Assembly: GCA_016432725.1 (NCBI GenBank)
Contig: JACJDG010000003.1
Location: forward strand, 806,001-870,000
Direction: 5' to 3'
Length of the DNA: 64,000 nucleotides
DNA from: Streptomyces sp. DHE7-1
GTDB lineage: Bacteria > Actinomycetota > Actinomycetes > Streptomycetales > Streptomycetaceae
The notes beneath the pieces were generated by a model. The model did no database searches and had not been told where the DNA came from. It worked only from the letters and a program-made list of their open reading frames with translations. This document shows positions 28,501 through 39,291 of the stretch, in pieces (position 1 is the first letter of the stretch; every line of letters starts with the position of its first letter). The translations under genes were made by a program, and so were the position numbers.

Positions 28501-28526
28501 CTTCGCGCAGCGCGGTCGAACAGGAC
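28501..28526. repeat. Direct repeat copy 1 (26 bp)
   Basis: CTTCGCGCAGCGCGGTCGAA followed by CAGGAC. An identical copy lies 59 bases further on at 28560-28585, and the flanks (CGGGAC before, GCCGGCGGCC after) are also partly shared. This is consistent with a small duplication or recombination between short repeats. Confidence 0.75.
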
Positions 28527-28559
28527 TGCTGAGGCCGGCGGCCAGGGCCCGGGACGAGG

Positions 28560-28585
28560 CTTCGCGCAGCGCGGTCGAACAGGAC
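28560..28585. repeat. Direct repeat copy 2 (26 bp)
   Basis: Exact second copy of the 26-bp sequence at 28501-28526. It covers codons 11-19 of the short GTGA-coupled frame, where on the minus strand it reads VLFDRAARS. Confidence 0.75.
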
Positions 28586-28611
28586 GACGACGACCGGCGG
28601 CCGGGCCGTGC

Positions 28612-29613
28612 TCACGCGGTGGCGCCTCCCAGGGGTATCGCGCCCCGGTGGCGGACGGCTCCGCGCAGCCAGTGCCGTACCGCGAGCGGGGGTATGAGCA
28701 CGCTGGTGCCCAGCATTCCGGCCATCTCGCGGGCGGTGCGCGGGCCGGTCCGGATCCGGGCCAGGGCGAACTCGGCCGTGCCCAGCGTCCACAGCGCCGC
28801 GCAGACCACGGCGGCACGGCGGCGGCCGGTGAGCGCGCAGACGGCGGACGCGAGCGCGGCGCCGGTCACCGCGACATGACCCGGCAGCCGTCCCCGGGCG
28901 GCCTGTGCGCGGGCCCACCGGTCGGGTCCGCGCAGCCGGACCGTCAGGATCTCGTTGCCGCGCTGCGCGGGCAACGAGGCCCACCACTGGGACGGGCGGA
29001 CCGGATGGCGGGTGAGACGGGAGCCGCGGTGCAGGGTCCAGCCCGCCCGCACCATGCGCCGGGCGAGGTCGGCGTCCTCCCGGAAGGCCCGCGGGAAGCG
29101 CTCGTCGAAGCCGCCGACCTGGATGAGCGCGGCGGTCCGGTAGGCCATGTCCGCGGTGGTCCAGGCCGCGTTCTCCAGGCCCCTGACTACGCGCTCCGGG
29201 CCGGTGTGCCGGCGGTCCAGGGGCATGCGTACGCGCAGCCGCCCCTGGATGCCGCCGACGTGCTCACCGGCCGCCCGGAGGTCGTCGGCGAGTCCGCGGG
29301 ACCAGTCCGGCAGCACCTGGACGTCGTCGTCGAGGAAGACGGTCCAGGGCGTACGGACGGTCCGCCACCCGGCGTTGCGGGCCGCTGCCAGGCCTTTGCC
29401 GCCGGTGTGCAGGGCCCGTACCCGGTCGAGCAGTTGACCGGCCGCCTCCAGCGGCAGGCCGGTGTCGGGGTCGGCGGTGGCGGGCCGGTCGTCGACGACG
29501 ATCACCTCGTGCGGCGGGTGTCCGTGGGCCGCGGCCAGCGCGCGCAGGCACTCGGCGAGACAGGCGCGGCCGATCGTCGGGACGACGACGGTGTAGGCGG
29601 GAGCGGCGCTCAT
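28612..29613 (-). CDS. Family 2 glycosyltransferase
   Basis: 333 residues. A GT-A fold is indicated by YTVVVPTIGRACLAECLRAL at the N-terminus, VIVVDDRPA, AAARNAGW, the metal-binding FLDDDVQV (DxD), and a catalytic-acid region FREDADLARRMVRAGW. The last ~90 residues contain two or three hydrophobic helices (VTGAALASAVCALTG, MAGMLGTSVLIPPLAV) that may hold it at the membrane. It should add a sugar to an envelope glycan or glycolipid. The ATG at 29613 has GGAAAGG upstream. An in-frame extension to 29829 lacks family similarity. Its stop overlaps the start of the presumed HAD remnant. Confidence 0.85.
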   Translation of the reverse strand: MSAAPAYTVVVPTIGRACLAECLRALAAAHGHPPHEVIVVDDRPATADPDTGLPLEAAGQLLDRVRALHTGGKGLAAARNAGWRTVRTPWTVFLDDDVQVLPDWSRGLADDLRAAGEHVGGIQGRLRVRMPLDRRHTGPERVVRGLENAAWTTADMAYRTAALIQVGGFDERFPRAFREDADLARRMVRAGWTLHRGSRLTRHPVRPSQWWASLPAQRGNEILTVRLRGPDRWARAQAARGRLPGHVAVTGAALASAVCALTGRRRAAVVCAALWTLGTAEFALARIRTGPRTAREMAGMLGTSVLIPPLAVRHWLRGAVRHRGAIPLGGATA

Positions 29614-30453
29614 GCGAAGGCCTTTCCGCGGTGGGCGGCGGAGCGGAACCCGGGCCCGCCCCCGGACGGCCGGCCTTCTGCCGCCGACCGCGCGGTGGGT
29701 CGCCGGCGCGGTCGGCCGGGCGGCCGGGTCCCGCAGCCGTTCGCACGCACGGGAACCCGGGTCCGGGAAGCCGGCGCCACCGGTCGCGACGGCACGGCAC
29801 GAGGGAACCGCGAGGGTCTCACCAGTCATGGAGGCTCGTCCTTAGTCCGCGTCATCCGCGTCGCCGGGCTCGCGGGAGCGCCGGAACGCTCCGGAGAGCG
29901 GGCGTTCGGCGCGTGGGCGCGGCCCGGCCGGCCTGGTCGCCGGCTCGTCGAGCGGGACTGCGATGGAAGACGGAAGGGGCCCGGTCCCCACTGATCCGGA
30001 GGACCGCCCTCGTCGGCCGCCGCTGGCTGGACGGCCCTGGCCGGGCGTTCCCGGGCCAGGTGGCTTCGCACTCGGATCCTCATTCTCCGGAACGACGCGT
30101 GATCGCGCGACTCAGGACGGTCACCCCGCCCCGGGAAGTGCCGGGACCGGGTGACCGCGCGGGGCCCCGGAGCGAGGAACGGGAGGCAGGGCCGTGTCCG
30201 GGGCGGGCCGCCCGGCGACGGGGCACGGTTCGACGGACCGGGGCGCTCACGCGCGGTTCCCGGGCGGGGCACCCGGCGCCGGGGCGGACGGCGGGCCGCC
30301 TACGGCTCCCGCGCGGCCGAGGAGGCAGCGGCACCGGTCATGGCGCCGACGGTGTCCGCGAACTGACGTCCGGTCACCGGGAGGTGGCGGAGATCCCCGG
30401 CGCTCCGGGCGGCGAGGAGCGCACCGGCCCGCTCCGGGCCCCGGCCCGGCTGC
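29614..30453. other. 840-bp stretch without a convincing gene
   Basis: Both strands have long open frames but no consistent third-position bias or recognisable motif. A minus-strand ATG at 29829 (MTGETLAVPS) with AAGGACGAG upstream opens in frame with the GT2 gene yet reads into Arg/Pro/Gly-rich sequence typical of non-coding high-GC DNA. Around 30330-30460 the plus strand shows a short patch of better bias ending near the DUF3040 stop. It may hold decayed genes. Confidence 0.45.
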
Positions 30454-30819
30454 TCAGAGCCATCGGGTGAGCCGGTGGCCCGCCCCGGTCCGGCGGGTGA
30501 CGCGGCACAGCAGCCGGAAGGACTGGACCAGGGTGAGCGGCCACAGCAGGGCGAAGCACCAAAGGGGGGCGGGTGCGGAGGTGCGCACCCCCATGACGGC
30601 CGCGAAGGCGGACGCGGTGAGCAGTAGCAGGACGGAGAGCGGCAGCCAGAGGCCGCGTCCGCTCCGGGTGCTGCCGAAGGCCCCCGTCATCCGGTGTGCG
30701 GCGGCGTGCATGCGGTGGGCGAAGCGGCGGTCCTGCCGGAGGTTCGCCTCGATCTGCAGCAGCGCGAGCCGCTCGCGCGACGAGAGCCGTACGTCCTCGG
30801 GTGTCTCCCAGTCGTCCAC
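30454..30819 (-). CDS. DUF3040-type membrane protein
   Basis: About 121 residues from a GTG start with GAGGAGG upstream. The cytosolic N-terminal part has the DUF3040-like SSRERLALLQIEANLRQDRRF. Two transmembrane helices follow (LWLPLSVLLLLTASAFAAVM and APLWCFALLWPLTLVQSFRLL), and the tail is basic. The family is widespread in actinobacteria and of unknown function. It is divergent from the dha operon, 276 bases away. The upstream frame to 31112 is not coding. Confidence 0.78.
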   Translation of the reverse strand: MDDWETPEDVRLSSRERLALLQIEANLRQDRRFAHRMHAAAHRMTGAFGSTRSGRGLWLPLSVLLLLTASAFAAVMGVRTSAPAPLWCFALLWPLTLVQSFRLLCRVTRRTGAGHRLTRWL

Positions 30820-31095
30820 GGAAACGGCACCTCCTCGCACCGGCCGGCGGCCCGCGTGCCCCCTCGTCCGGGCTCTTGCGGGGGCCGAGTTCCCCGTGCG
30901 GGCGTCCCGAAGCGGCCGCCGCCGCGGGACCCGGCGGCACGGGGACGGCCGCCGCCGCACGCGGGGCGCGCACGTGACCTTCCGTGCCGCAGGGCCGATA
31001 CTGCCAGTAGCAAGGTCTCCAGCCCTCTCACATCGCCCATATGACCAGCGGGTACCGGGCCGACGGCCCCCCGCCAGGCTTGCCAGGAGGCACCC

Positions 31096-32088
31096 ATGAG
31101 GATGCTGATCAACGTCCCCGAGACCGTGGTGGCGGATGCGCTGCGGGGTATGGCGGCCGCTCATCCGGAGCTGACCGTGGACGTGGAGAACCGGGTGGTC
31201 GTGCGCCGGGACGCCCCCGTGGCCGGGCAGGTCGCGCTCATCTCGGGCGGCGGGTCGGGGCACGAGCCGCTGCACGGCGGCTTCGTCGGTCCGGGCATGC
31301 TCTCGGCGGCCTGTCCCGGCGAGGTGTTCACCTCCCCGGTGCCGGACCAGATGGCCCGGGCCGCGGCGGCCGTCGACAGCGGGGCCGGCGTGCTGTTCAT
31401 CGTGAAGAACTACACCGGTGACGTGCTCAACTTCGACATGGCGGCGGAACTCGCCGAGGACGAGGGCATCCAGGTCGCGAAGGTGCTGGTCAACGACGAC
31501 GTGGCGGTGACCGACAGCCTGTACACGGCCGGGCGGCGCGGCACCGGCGCCACGCTGTTCGTGGAGAAGATCGCGGGCGCGGCCGCGGCCGAGGGGCAGC
31601 CCCTGGAGCGGGTGGAGGCCATCGGGCGCCAGGTGAACGAGAACGCGCGCAGCTTCGGAGTGGCGCTCAGCGCCTGTACGACCCCCTCGAAGGGCAGCCC
31701 GACCTTCGATCTGCCGGACGGCGAACTGGAGTTGGGCATCGGCATCCACGGCGAGCCGGGCCGGGAGCGGCGGGCGATGATGACCTCCGGGGAGATCGCC
31801 GACTTCGCGGTGCACGCCATCCTGGAGGACATGCCCCCGCACAACCCCGTGCTGGTCCTGGTCAACGGCATGGGTGCCACTCCGCTGCTGGAGCTGTACG
31901 GCTTCAACGCCGAGGTGCAGCGGGTGCTCACCGAACGGGGCGTGACGGTGGCCCGCACGCTCGTCGGCAACTACGTCACCTCCCTCGACATGGCGGGCGC
32001 CTCGGTCACCCTGTGCCAGGTCGACGAGGAACTGCTGCGGCTGTGGGACGCGCCGGTGAAGACCCCCGGGCTGCGCTGGGGCATGTGA
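31096..32088 (+). CDS. dhaK: Dihydroxyacetone kinase subunit DhaK
   Basis: 330 residues, the standard length. DhaK binds dihydroxyacetone covalently through a histidine, seen here in LGIGIHGEPG (near residue 220). The substrate pocket motif SGGGSGHEPLHGGFVG is near residue 53, and NGMGATPLLELYG and NYVTSLDMAG follow. In the PTS-type enzyme phosphate comes from DhaM through ADP held on DhaL, giving DHAP for glycolysis. AGGAGG precedes the ATG. It is first in a three-gene operon dhaKLM with 46 bases to dhaL. Confidence 0.97.
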   Translation: MRMLINVPETVVADALRGMAAAHPELTVDVENRVVVRRDAPVAGQVALISGGGSGHEPLHGGFVGPGMLSAACPGEVFTSPVPDQMARAAAAVDSGAGVLFIVKNYTGDVLNFDMAAELAEDEGIQVAKVLVNDDVAVTDSLYTAGRRGTGATLFVEKIAGAAAAEGQPLERVEAIGRQVNENARSFGVALSACTTPSKGSPTFDLPDGELELGIGIHGEPGRERRAMMTSGEIADFAVHAILEDMPPHNPVLVLVNGMGATPLLELYGFNAEVQRVLTERGVTVARTLVGNYVTSLDMAGASVTLCQVDEELLRLWDAPVKTPGLRWGM

Positions 32089-32134
32089 CGCGGCGGACGA
32101 AGCGGCCAACCCCCCTACCACGCAAGGAGATCCA

Positions 32135-32749
32135 GTGCTCGACGCCGAATTCTTCCGCCGTTGGATGGCCGCGACCGCGGCGTCGGTCGACCGGGAGGCG
32201 GACCGGCTCACCGCCCTCGACTCGGCCATCGGCGACGCCGACCACGGCAGCAACATGCAGCGCGGGTTCGCGGCGGTCATGACCGCTCTGGAGAAAGAGC
32301 CGCCGGACACCCCCGGGGGCGTGCTGACGCTGGCCGGGCGGCTGCTGATCTCGACGGTCGGCGGGGCCTCCGGACCGCTCTACGGCACCCTGCTGCGCCG
32401 GACGGGCAAGGCGCTCGGGGACACCGCCGAGGTGAGTGAGGAGCAGCTCGCCGAGGCGCTCCGGGCGGGCGTGGACGGGGTGATGGCGCTCGGCAAGGCG
32501 ACCCCCGGCGACAAGACCATGATCGACGCGCTGGTCCCGGCAGTGGACGCGATGGGCGGCGGTTTCGCCGCGGCGCGCTCGGCCGCCGAGGAGGGCGCGG
32601 TGGCCACCGTCCCGCTGCAGGCCCGCAAGGGCCGGGCCAGTTACCTCGGCGAGCGCAGCATCGGCCATCAGGACCCCGGCGCCACGTCCTCGGCCCTGCT
32701 GATCGCCGGGCTCGTGGAAGCGGCCGGCGAGGAGTCCCGCGGTGAGTGA
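32135..32749 (+). CDS. dhaL: Dihydroxyacetone kinase subunit DhaL
   Basis: 204 residues from a GTG start with AAGGAGA upstream. The Mg-ADP site is clear: DSAIGDADHGSNMQRGF carries the conserved aspartates, and GGASGPLYGTLLRR, TPGDKTMIDALVPA and IGHQDPGATSSALL follow as in the family. DhaL carries tightly bound ADP, which is phosphorylated by DhaM and donates phosphate to dihydroxyacetone on DhaK. The last bases overlap the dhaM start by 8 bp. Confidence 0.96.
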   Translation: MLDAEFFRRWMAATAASVDREADRLTALDSAIGDADHGSNMQRGFAAVMTALEKEPPDTPGGVLTLAGRLLISTVGGASGPLYGTLLRRTGKALGDTAEVSEEQLAEALRAGVDGVMALGKATPGDKTMIDALVPAVDAMGGGFAAARSAAEEGAVATVPLQARKGRASYLGERSIGHQDPGATSSALLIAGLVEAAGEESRGE

Positions 32750-33152
32750 CGAGAAGCTGGTGGGGATCGTGCTGGTGTCGCACAGCGCGGAGGTCGCCGC
32801 CTCCGTCGCCGAGCTGGCGAAGGGGCTGGCGAGCGGGGGCACGGCGGTGCCGGTCGCCGCGGCGGGCGGCACCGAGGGCGGCGGGCTGGGCACCAGTGCC
32901 GAGCTGATCTCCGCCGCCGCCGCCTCCGTGGACCGGGGCGCGGGTGTCGCCGTGCTCATGGACCTCGGCAGCGCGGTGCTCACCGTGAAGGCGCTGCTCG
33001 CCGAGGGCGACGAACTCCCGGACGGCGCGCGCCTGGTGGACGCCCCCTTCCTGGAGGGCGCGGTCGCCGCGGTGGTCACGGCGGCGACGGGCGCCGACCT
33101 GGACGCGGTCGAGGCGGCGGCGGCCGAGGCGTACGACTACCGCAAGGAGTGA
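32742..33152 (+). CDS. dhaM: PTS-dependent dihydroxyacetone phosphotransferase subunit DhaM (EIIA-like)
   Basis: 136 residues from a GTG start overlapping dhaL. It has only the EIIA(man)-like domain: GIVLVSHSAEVAASVAEL contains the phospho-accepting histidine, and GLGTSAELISAA and GVAVLMDLGSAVLT follow. The HPr and EI-like domains fused in E. coli DhaM are absent, as usual in Gram-positives, so general EI and HPr must phosphorylate it. It is the last gene of dhaKLM. Confidence 0.95.
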   Translation: MSDEKLVGIVLVSHSAEVAASVAELAKGLASGGTAVPVAAAGGTEGGGLGTSAELISAAAASVDRGAGVAVLMDLGSAVLTVKALLAEGDELPDGARLVDAPFLEGAVAAVVTAATGADLDAVEAAAAEAYDYRKE

Positions 33153-33160
33153 GATCAGGG

Positions 33161-33203
33161 GCCGGCGGCGGACCGCGGGTCGATCACCCGGGTCGCCGCC
33201 GGC
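33161..33203. terminator. Terminator between dhaM and convergent chitosanase
   Basis: GCCGGCGGCG (33161-33170) and its exact complement CGCCGCCGGC (33194-33203) form a 10-bp stem starting 9 bases past the dhaM stop. It can serve both convergent genes. Confidence 0.65.
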
Positions 33204-33254
33204 GGGCGGCACCGCGGCGGGCCGCCCTGTTCCGTGGCCCGGCGGGGCCACCGC

Positions 33255-33953
33255 TCAGTCGGGGTCGACGAAGTGGCGGGCCAGCCGCTCGCCGGCCTTC
33301 ACCGCGGCCCGGTGGCTCTCGATCGGTGTGATGCGCGAGTCCTTGAAGACGATGTACGTGACGCCGGAGGCGGCACCGCCGCTGATCGGGTCGGGGTGGA
33401 TGCCCAGGCCGCGGGCGGTGGCGTAGGAGGCCTCGCCGATGATGTCGCGCGGACCGGCGTCGCCGACGACCGCGTACTGCACCCGGTCCCGGTAGACCAC
33501 GGCCGCCACGGAGCCGCCGCGGACGCCGTAGTCGCGGTGGTCCCAGATGCGGCTCGGGACCGGCAGCACGATGTAGGGCAGGGACGCGGCGTTCAGATGG
33601 CGGCCGTCGGACTGCTGGTAGGCGGTGGCGGCCGAGAACATCGGATCGGTACGGCGGTTGCAGCGGGCGGTGGGCCGCCCGTCGCAGTCGATGTCCAGGT
33701 CGGCCTTCCAGAACACCGCCCCTCGGGTGTCGCACACGGAGACCCTCGCGGACGAGGCGTCGTCGGTGCGGTATCCGCCTCGGGAGACCCGGTCGCAGGA
33801 GCGCACCCGGTCCAGCAGGTCGGCGGCGGTCACGGCACCCTCGCCATGCGCTGCCGGTGGTCTCTCCCCGGTCGGGACGGCCGCGGCGGGCGGCGTGGTC
33901 GGGGCGAGCAGGGCGGCACCGGCCGCGGCCAGCGTCAGCGTCTGGACACGCAC
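33255..33953 (-). CDS. Secreted chitosanase, glycoside hydrolase family 75-like
   Basis: About 232 residues from a GTG start with GGAGAGGG upstream. A signal peptide (VQTLTLAAAGAALLAPTTPPAAA) ends near residue 25. The mature part matches Streptomyces GH75 (fungal-type) chitosanases as I recall them: VFWKADLDIDCDGRPTARCN with an acidic cluster, DPMFSAATAYQQSDGR, LPYIVLPVPSRIWDHRDYG, and VQYAVVGDAGPRDIIGEASYA with the likely catalytic Asp/Glu pair. It would hydrolyse chitosan outside the cell. Its neighbour on the other strand has a DasR-like operator, consistent with an aminosugar locus. Upstream in-frame starts (MFPRRGS, 33982) are possible. Confidence 0.8.
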   Translation of the reverse strand: MRVQTLTLAAAGAALLAPTTPPAAAVPTGERPPAAHGEGAVTAADLLDRVRSCDRVSRGGYRTDDASSARVSVCDTRGAVFWKADLDIDCDGRPTARCNRRTDPMFSAATAYQQSDGRHLNAASLPYIVLPVPSRIWDHRDYGVRGGSVAAVVYRDRVQYAVVGDAGPRDIIGEASYATARGLGIHPDPISGGAASGVTYIVFKDSRITPIESHRAAVKAGERLARHFVDPD

Positions 33954-34165
33954 TCTGAGGGACCCTCTCCTAGGGAACATTCCGGACACCATGCCCAAAA
34001 CGTCATCCATCGGCGAGTGCGACACCCCTTTGGGTCCGGATGGAGCAGCGCCTTGACGCTTTCGTCTGATGAGAAGCCAAAAGGCGTGGAGCGCCCGGGC
34101 GGCGCCGGTCCGCCCCGGACGCCCCCGCACCGCCCCTTGCCGTGCCCGCGCCCGCGGGGCCATAT

Positions 34166-34177
34166 TGGTCCGGACCT
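34166..34177. promoter_or_regulatory. DasR-like (dre) site upstream of the FnIII lipoprotein
   Basis: TGGTCCGGACCT contains the perfect palindrome GGTCCGGACC and differs at one base from TGGTCCAGACCT, a repeat known from Streptomyces chitinase promoters and bound by DasR. It is centred about 40 bases before the GTG at 34211. Regulation by DasR is inference. Confidence 0.5.
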
Positions 34178-34210
34178 TTACCGTGACGCCGTCCCCGGGG
34201 AGGCAGAGCC

Positions 34211-35197
34211 GTGCGCCGCGTTCCTCTCACGTCCCTGCTCGCCTCCGCCGCTCTCACGCTGGTCGTGTCCTGCGGCTGGGGCGGGGCGGGCGAGGGCGAC
34301 GGCGGCCGGGCACCGGGCGCTCCGACGGGGGTCACCGCAGCGGCAGGCAGCGCCTCGAGCGTGCACGTGATGTGGAACGCCGTGGCGGGCGGCTCCCCGG
34401 TCCGCGGCTACGAGGTATACCGCGGCCACGCGAAAGTCACCGAAGTGCCGGGCTCACAGCACATGGTGGACGTCACCAGGCTCAGGCCGTCCACCATGTA
34501 TGCCTTCACCGTGCGGGCCCGGGACGCGGACGGCCGCCTCGGGCCGCCCAGCCGGGCGGTGCGGGCGCGGACGCCGGCCGCGGCGGTGGCGGACCGCTCG
34601 GCGCCGACCCGCCCGGCCGGGCCCGCCGGGCGGGCGGTGGGCAGCCGCGCGGTCCAGCTGTCCTGGTCCGCCTCCCACGACGACCGGGGCGTGGTGTCGT
34701 ACGAGATTCAGCAGGGCGGCGCGAAGATCCACAGCGTGGGCGGCGGGCAGCGCGCGACCGTGGTCACCGGGCTGCGTCCGGGCACCCGCTACGTCTTCAC
34801 CGTGCGGGCCCGGGACGCGGCCGACAACCTCTCCCCCGCGAGCGCGCCGGTCCGCGTCACCACCCCGGGCACCGACGACGGCCGGGACACCGCGCCCGCC
34901 GCCTTCACCGCGTCGAGCCACCGGTCCGGCGGGGCGTACTACATCGACCTGTCCTGGGATCCGCCGGCCGTGGACGGGGTGATCACCGAGTACCGGATCC
35001 AGCTCGACGGCGCCACGGCCACCTCGCTGGTGTGGGGCGGCGATCCGCCGCGCGGCCGGGCGCACTACAGCTTCTTCGCCGGGCGCGAGGCGGGCGAAGC
35101 GCACCGGGTGCGGCTCGGGGCGCGGCTTCCTGACGGCACCTGGGGCGGATTCTCGGCCGAGCGGACGGTGACGCCGGGCGGGAACGCGGGCGGCTGA
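34211..35197 (+). CDS. Lipoprotein with fibronectin type III domains
   Basis: 328 residues from a GTG start with GGGGAGGCAG upstream. A lipoprotein signal (LLASAALTLVVSC) places the lipidated cysteine near residue 21. Three FnIII domains follow (~35-115, ~130-210, ~220-320), each with the typical closing motif such as YEVYRGHAKVTEV...MYAFTVRARDADG, and TRYVFTVRARDAADNLS in the second. No catalytic domain is present. FnIII repeats are common linkers in actinobacterial chitinases and cellulases, so a role in binding extracellular polysaccharide is possible, in line with the dre-like site and the neighbouring chitosanase. Otherwise of unknown function. Confidence 0.85.
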   Translation: MRRVPLTSLLASAALTLVVSCGWGGAGEGDGGRAPGAPTGVTAAAGSASSVHVMWNAVAGGSPVRGYEVYRGHAKVTEVPGSQHMVDVTRLRPSTMYAFTVRARDADGRLGPPSRAVRARTPAAAVADRSAPTRPAGPAGRAVGSRAVQLSWSASHDDRGVVSYEIQQGGAKIHSVGGGQRATVVTGLRPGTRYVFTVRARDAADNLSPASAPVRVTTPGTDDGRDTAPAAFTASSHRSGGAYYIDLSWDPPAVDGVITEYRIQLDGATATSLVWGGDPPRGRAHYSFFAGREAGEAHRVRLGARLPDGTWGGFSAERTVTPGGNAGG

Positions 35198-35390
35198 CGG
35201 GCGGAGGGAGGCCCGGGCGCGGAGCGCCAGCCGGGGCGCGCCGGACGGGGTAGCGCTCACCCGACTGGGCGCGGTCCGGGTGCGACGGGGACCGGCGCCG
35301 CGTTTGCTGCCGTTGAGGCAGCACGGACGTTTCCCGACCCTCGGCGGCGCATGGGACGTACCGCCAACCGTGCCGCCGGAGGGCCAGCCA

Positions 35391-35938
35391 ATGCGAAACT
35401 CCCGACGTCTCCTCCGCTCCGGTCTGACCCTGGCGGCCGCCGCCGCGCTTCCGGCCTCACTCGCCGGACCGTCGGCCGCGGCATCCGGCATATCCGTGAG
35501 CACCATCGGTTCCACGGTCTCGGTCGTCACCAGCGCGTGCACCCAGAGCAACGGCAGCTGGGGCAACGCCTCCCTCATCAGCAGCCGCCAGGGGAGCTTC
35601 TCCCAGGGGCGGCAGGTCGCCCTCTCGGGCACCAGCGTCAGCCAGTCCGCGGCCTGGTCGGGGGTGAGCCCGGGACGTACACGGTGGTCGTGATGTGCTC
35701 CAACGGCACGACCGCGGGCACCCAGTCCGTGATCGTCTCCGCGCCCAGCGCCTCCAGCGCGCCCACGACCTCGTCGACGTTCACGCCCGCGCCGTCGCGC
35801 GGCGTGAAGGGCGGTGTGGGCGGCGCCTCCCGTGACTACGGCCCGCTCACCCTGGGCATCGGCGCGACCCTGGTGACGGGCGCCGTGGGCGCCACGGTCT
35901 GGTTCCTGCGCCGCCGTTCGAAGCCGTACCGGCTCTGA
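35391..35938 (+). CDS. Secreted, C-terminally membrane-anchored hypothetical protein (one frameshift)
   Basis: About 182 residues after repair. A signal peptide (LLRSGLTLAAAAALPASLAG) is followed by a Ser/Thr/Gly-rich beta domain (ISVSTIGSTVSVVTSACTQS, GSFSQGRQVALSG, YTVVVMCSNGTTAG), a Pro/Ser/Thr linker, one C-terminal transmembrane helix (LTLGIGATLVTGAVGATVWF) and a basic tail RRRSKPYRL. There is no LPXTG motif. Proteins of this plan are common in Streptomyces but uncharacterised. The ATG at 35391 follows GGAGGG. The break at 35671-35675 is repaired by one G (SPGTYTVVV). Confidence 0.75.
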
Positions 35939-36009
35939 GCCGGCGGCCCGGCGGTTCCGGCGGCGATCCGGCGGTCCGGCGCCCCTCAGGCGGGCGTGCC
36001 GTCCGCCGG

Positions 36010-36570
36010 TTACGTGCCGTTCTCCCCCGTGGCCGCGGGGAGTCCGGCGAACTCCTCCAGCGCCCGGGTGAGCCACTGGGTCCAGAAGGTCTCCAGGTCG
36101 ATGCCGGCCCGCAGGACCAGGTGGCGCAGCCGGTCCTCCGGGGTGTCCCGGCCCGGCGGGAAGTCGCGCCCCTCGATCTCCTCGTACTCGGCCAACTGCC
36201 GCCGGTGCAGGTCCAGATGGCGCCCCAGCTCGGACTCCAGGCCCGCCGTGCCCACGACCGCGGCCGCCCGCAGCCGCAGGAACAGGGCATCGCGGTGCGG
36301 CCTGGGGTCCTGGGACTCGGCGGTCCAGCGGGCCAGTTCGGCACGGCCCGCGGGCAGGACCTCGTAGCTCTTCTTCTGCCCGCGGACCGGCTGCTCGGCC
36401 GGCAGCGCGCGGATGAACCCCTCCCCCTCCAGCTTCCCCAGCTCGCGGTAGATCTGCTGGTGCGTCGCGGACCAGAAGTAGCCGATCGACCTGTCGAACC
36501 GGCGGGTCAGCTCCAGGCCCGAGGACGGCTTCTCCAGCAGGGCGGTGAGGATGGCGTGCGGGAGTGACAT
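36010..36570 (-). CDS. PadR-family transcriptional regulator
   Basis: 186 residues, the usual PadR subfamily-2 length. The winged helix-turn-helix is MSLPHAILTALLEKPSSGLELTRRFD...FWSATHQQIYRELGKLEGEGFI, followed by a long helical dimerisation domain (VGTAGLESELGRHLDLHRRQLAEYEEIE). It lies 30 bases downstream of the dienoyl-CoA reductase gene on the same strand. The palindrome overlapping that gene's promoter is the natural candidate operator, so it may repress the pair autogenously (inference). Confidence 0.9.
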   Translation of the reverse strand: MSLPHAILTALLEKPSSGLELTRRFDRSIGYFWSATHQQIYRELGKLEGEGFIRALPAEQPVRGQKKSYEVLPAGRAELARWTAESQDPRPHRDALFLRLRAAAVVGTAGLESELGRHLDLHRRQLAEYEEIEGRDFPPGRDTPEDRLRHLVLRAGIDLETFWTQWLTRALEEFAGLPAATGENGT

Positions 36571-36600
36571 GGGGTCATCCTAGGGACGCGCGCCGGCGGC

Positions 36601-39172
<2,572 letters not shown>

Positions 39173-39291
39173 GATCGCTCCTTTCCTGGCCGCGCTGCGG
39201 TGGAACGGGGTACCCCGCCGAACCGCGTCCATCCTCAGCAAAGCACCACGGACCGGCGAGCACACCTCAGCCGCGGGAGCGGCCGCACGTC

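Larger units (their letters stand above)
28197..28611. other. Gene-poor stretch with duplicated 26-bp repeat
   Basis: 415 bases between the STAS gene and the GT2 gene. It contains the direct repeats described separately and a short translationally coupled reading frame that may be a gene remnant. The remainder shows no coding bias on either strand. Confidence 0.5.
28349..28615 (-). pseudogene. Short ORF coupled to the GT2 gene; possible remnant of a HAD phosphatase
   Basis: A GTG at 28615 overlaps the TGA of the glycosyltransferase (GTGA), so it could be translationally coupled. The first 15 codons (MSTARPPVVVVLFDR) look like the start of a HAD/HisB-type phosphatase, whose first motif is VVLFDRDGTLV. 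Immediately after FDR the catalytic DGT is lost, codon bias decays, and one copy of the 26-bp repeat begins at codon 11. Streptomyces GT2 genes of this type often sit next to a heptose-bisphosphate phosphatase. I infer a deletion that removed most of the gene. The evidence is thin. Confidence 0.3.

Noticed and set aside
34454..36076. 540-codon minus-strand frame
   Set aside because: Entirely antisense to the FnIII lipoprotein and the secreted protein, both of which have signal peptides and ribosome-binding sites.
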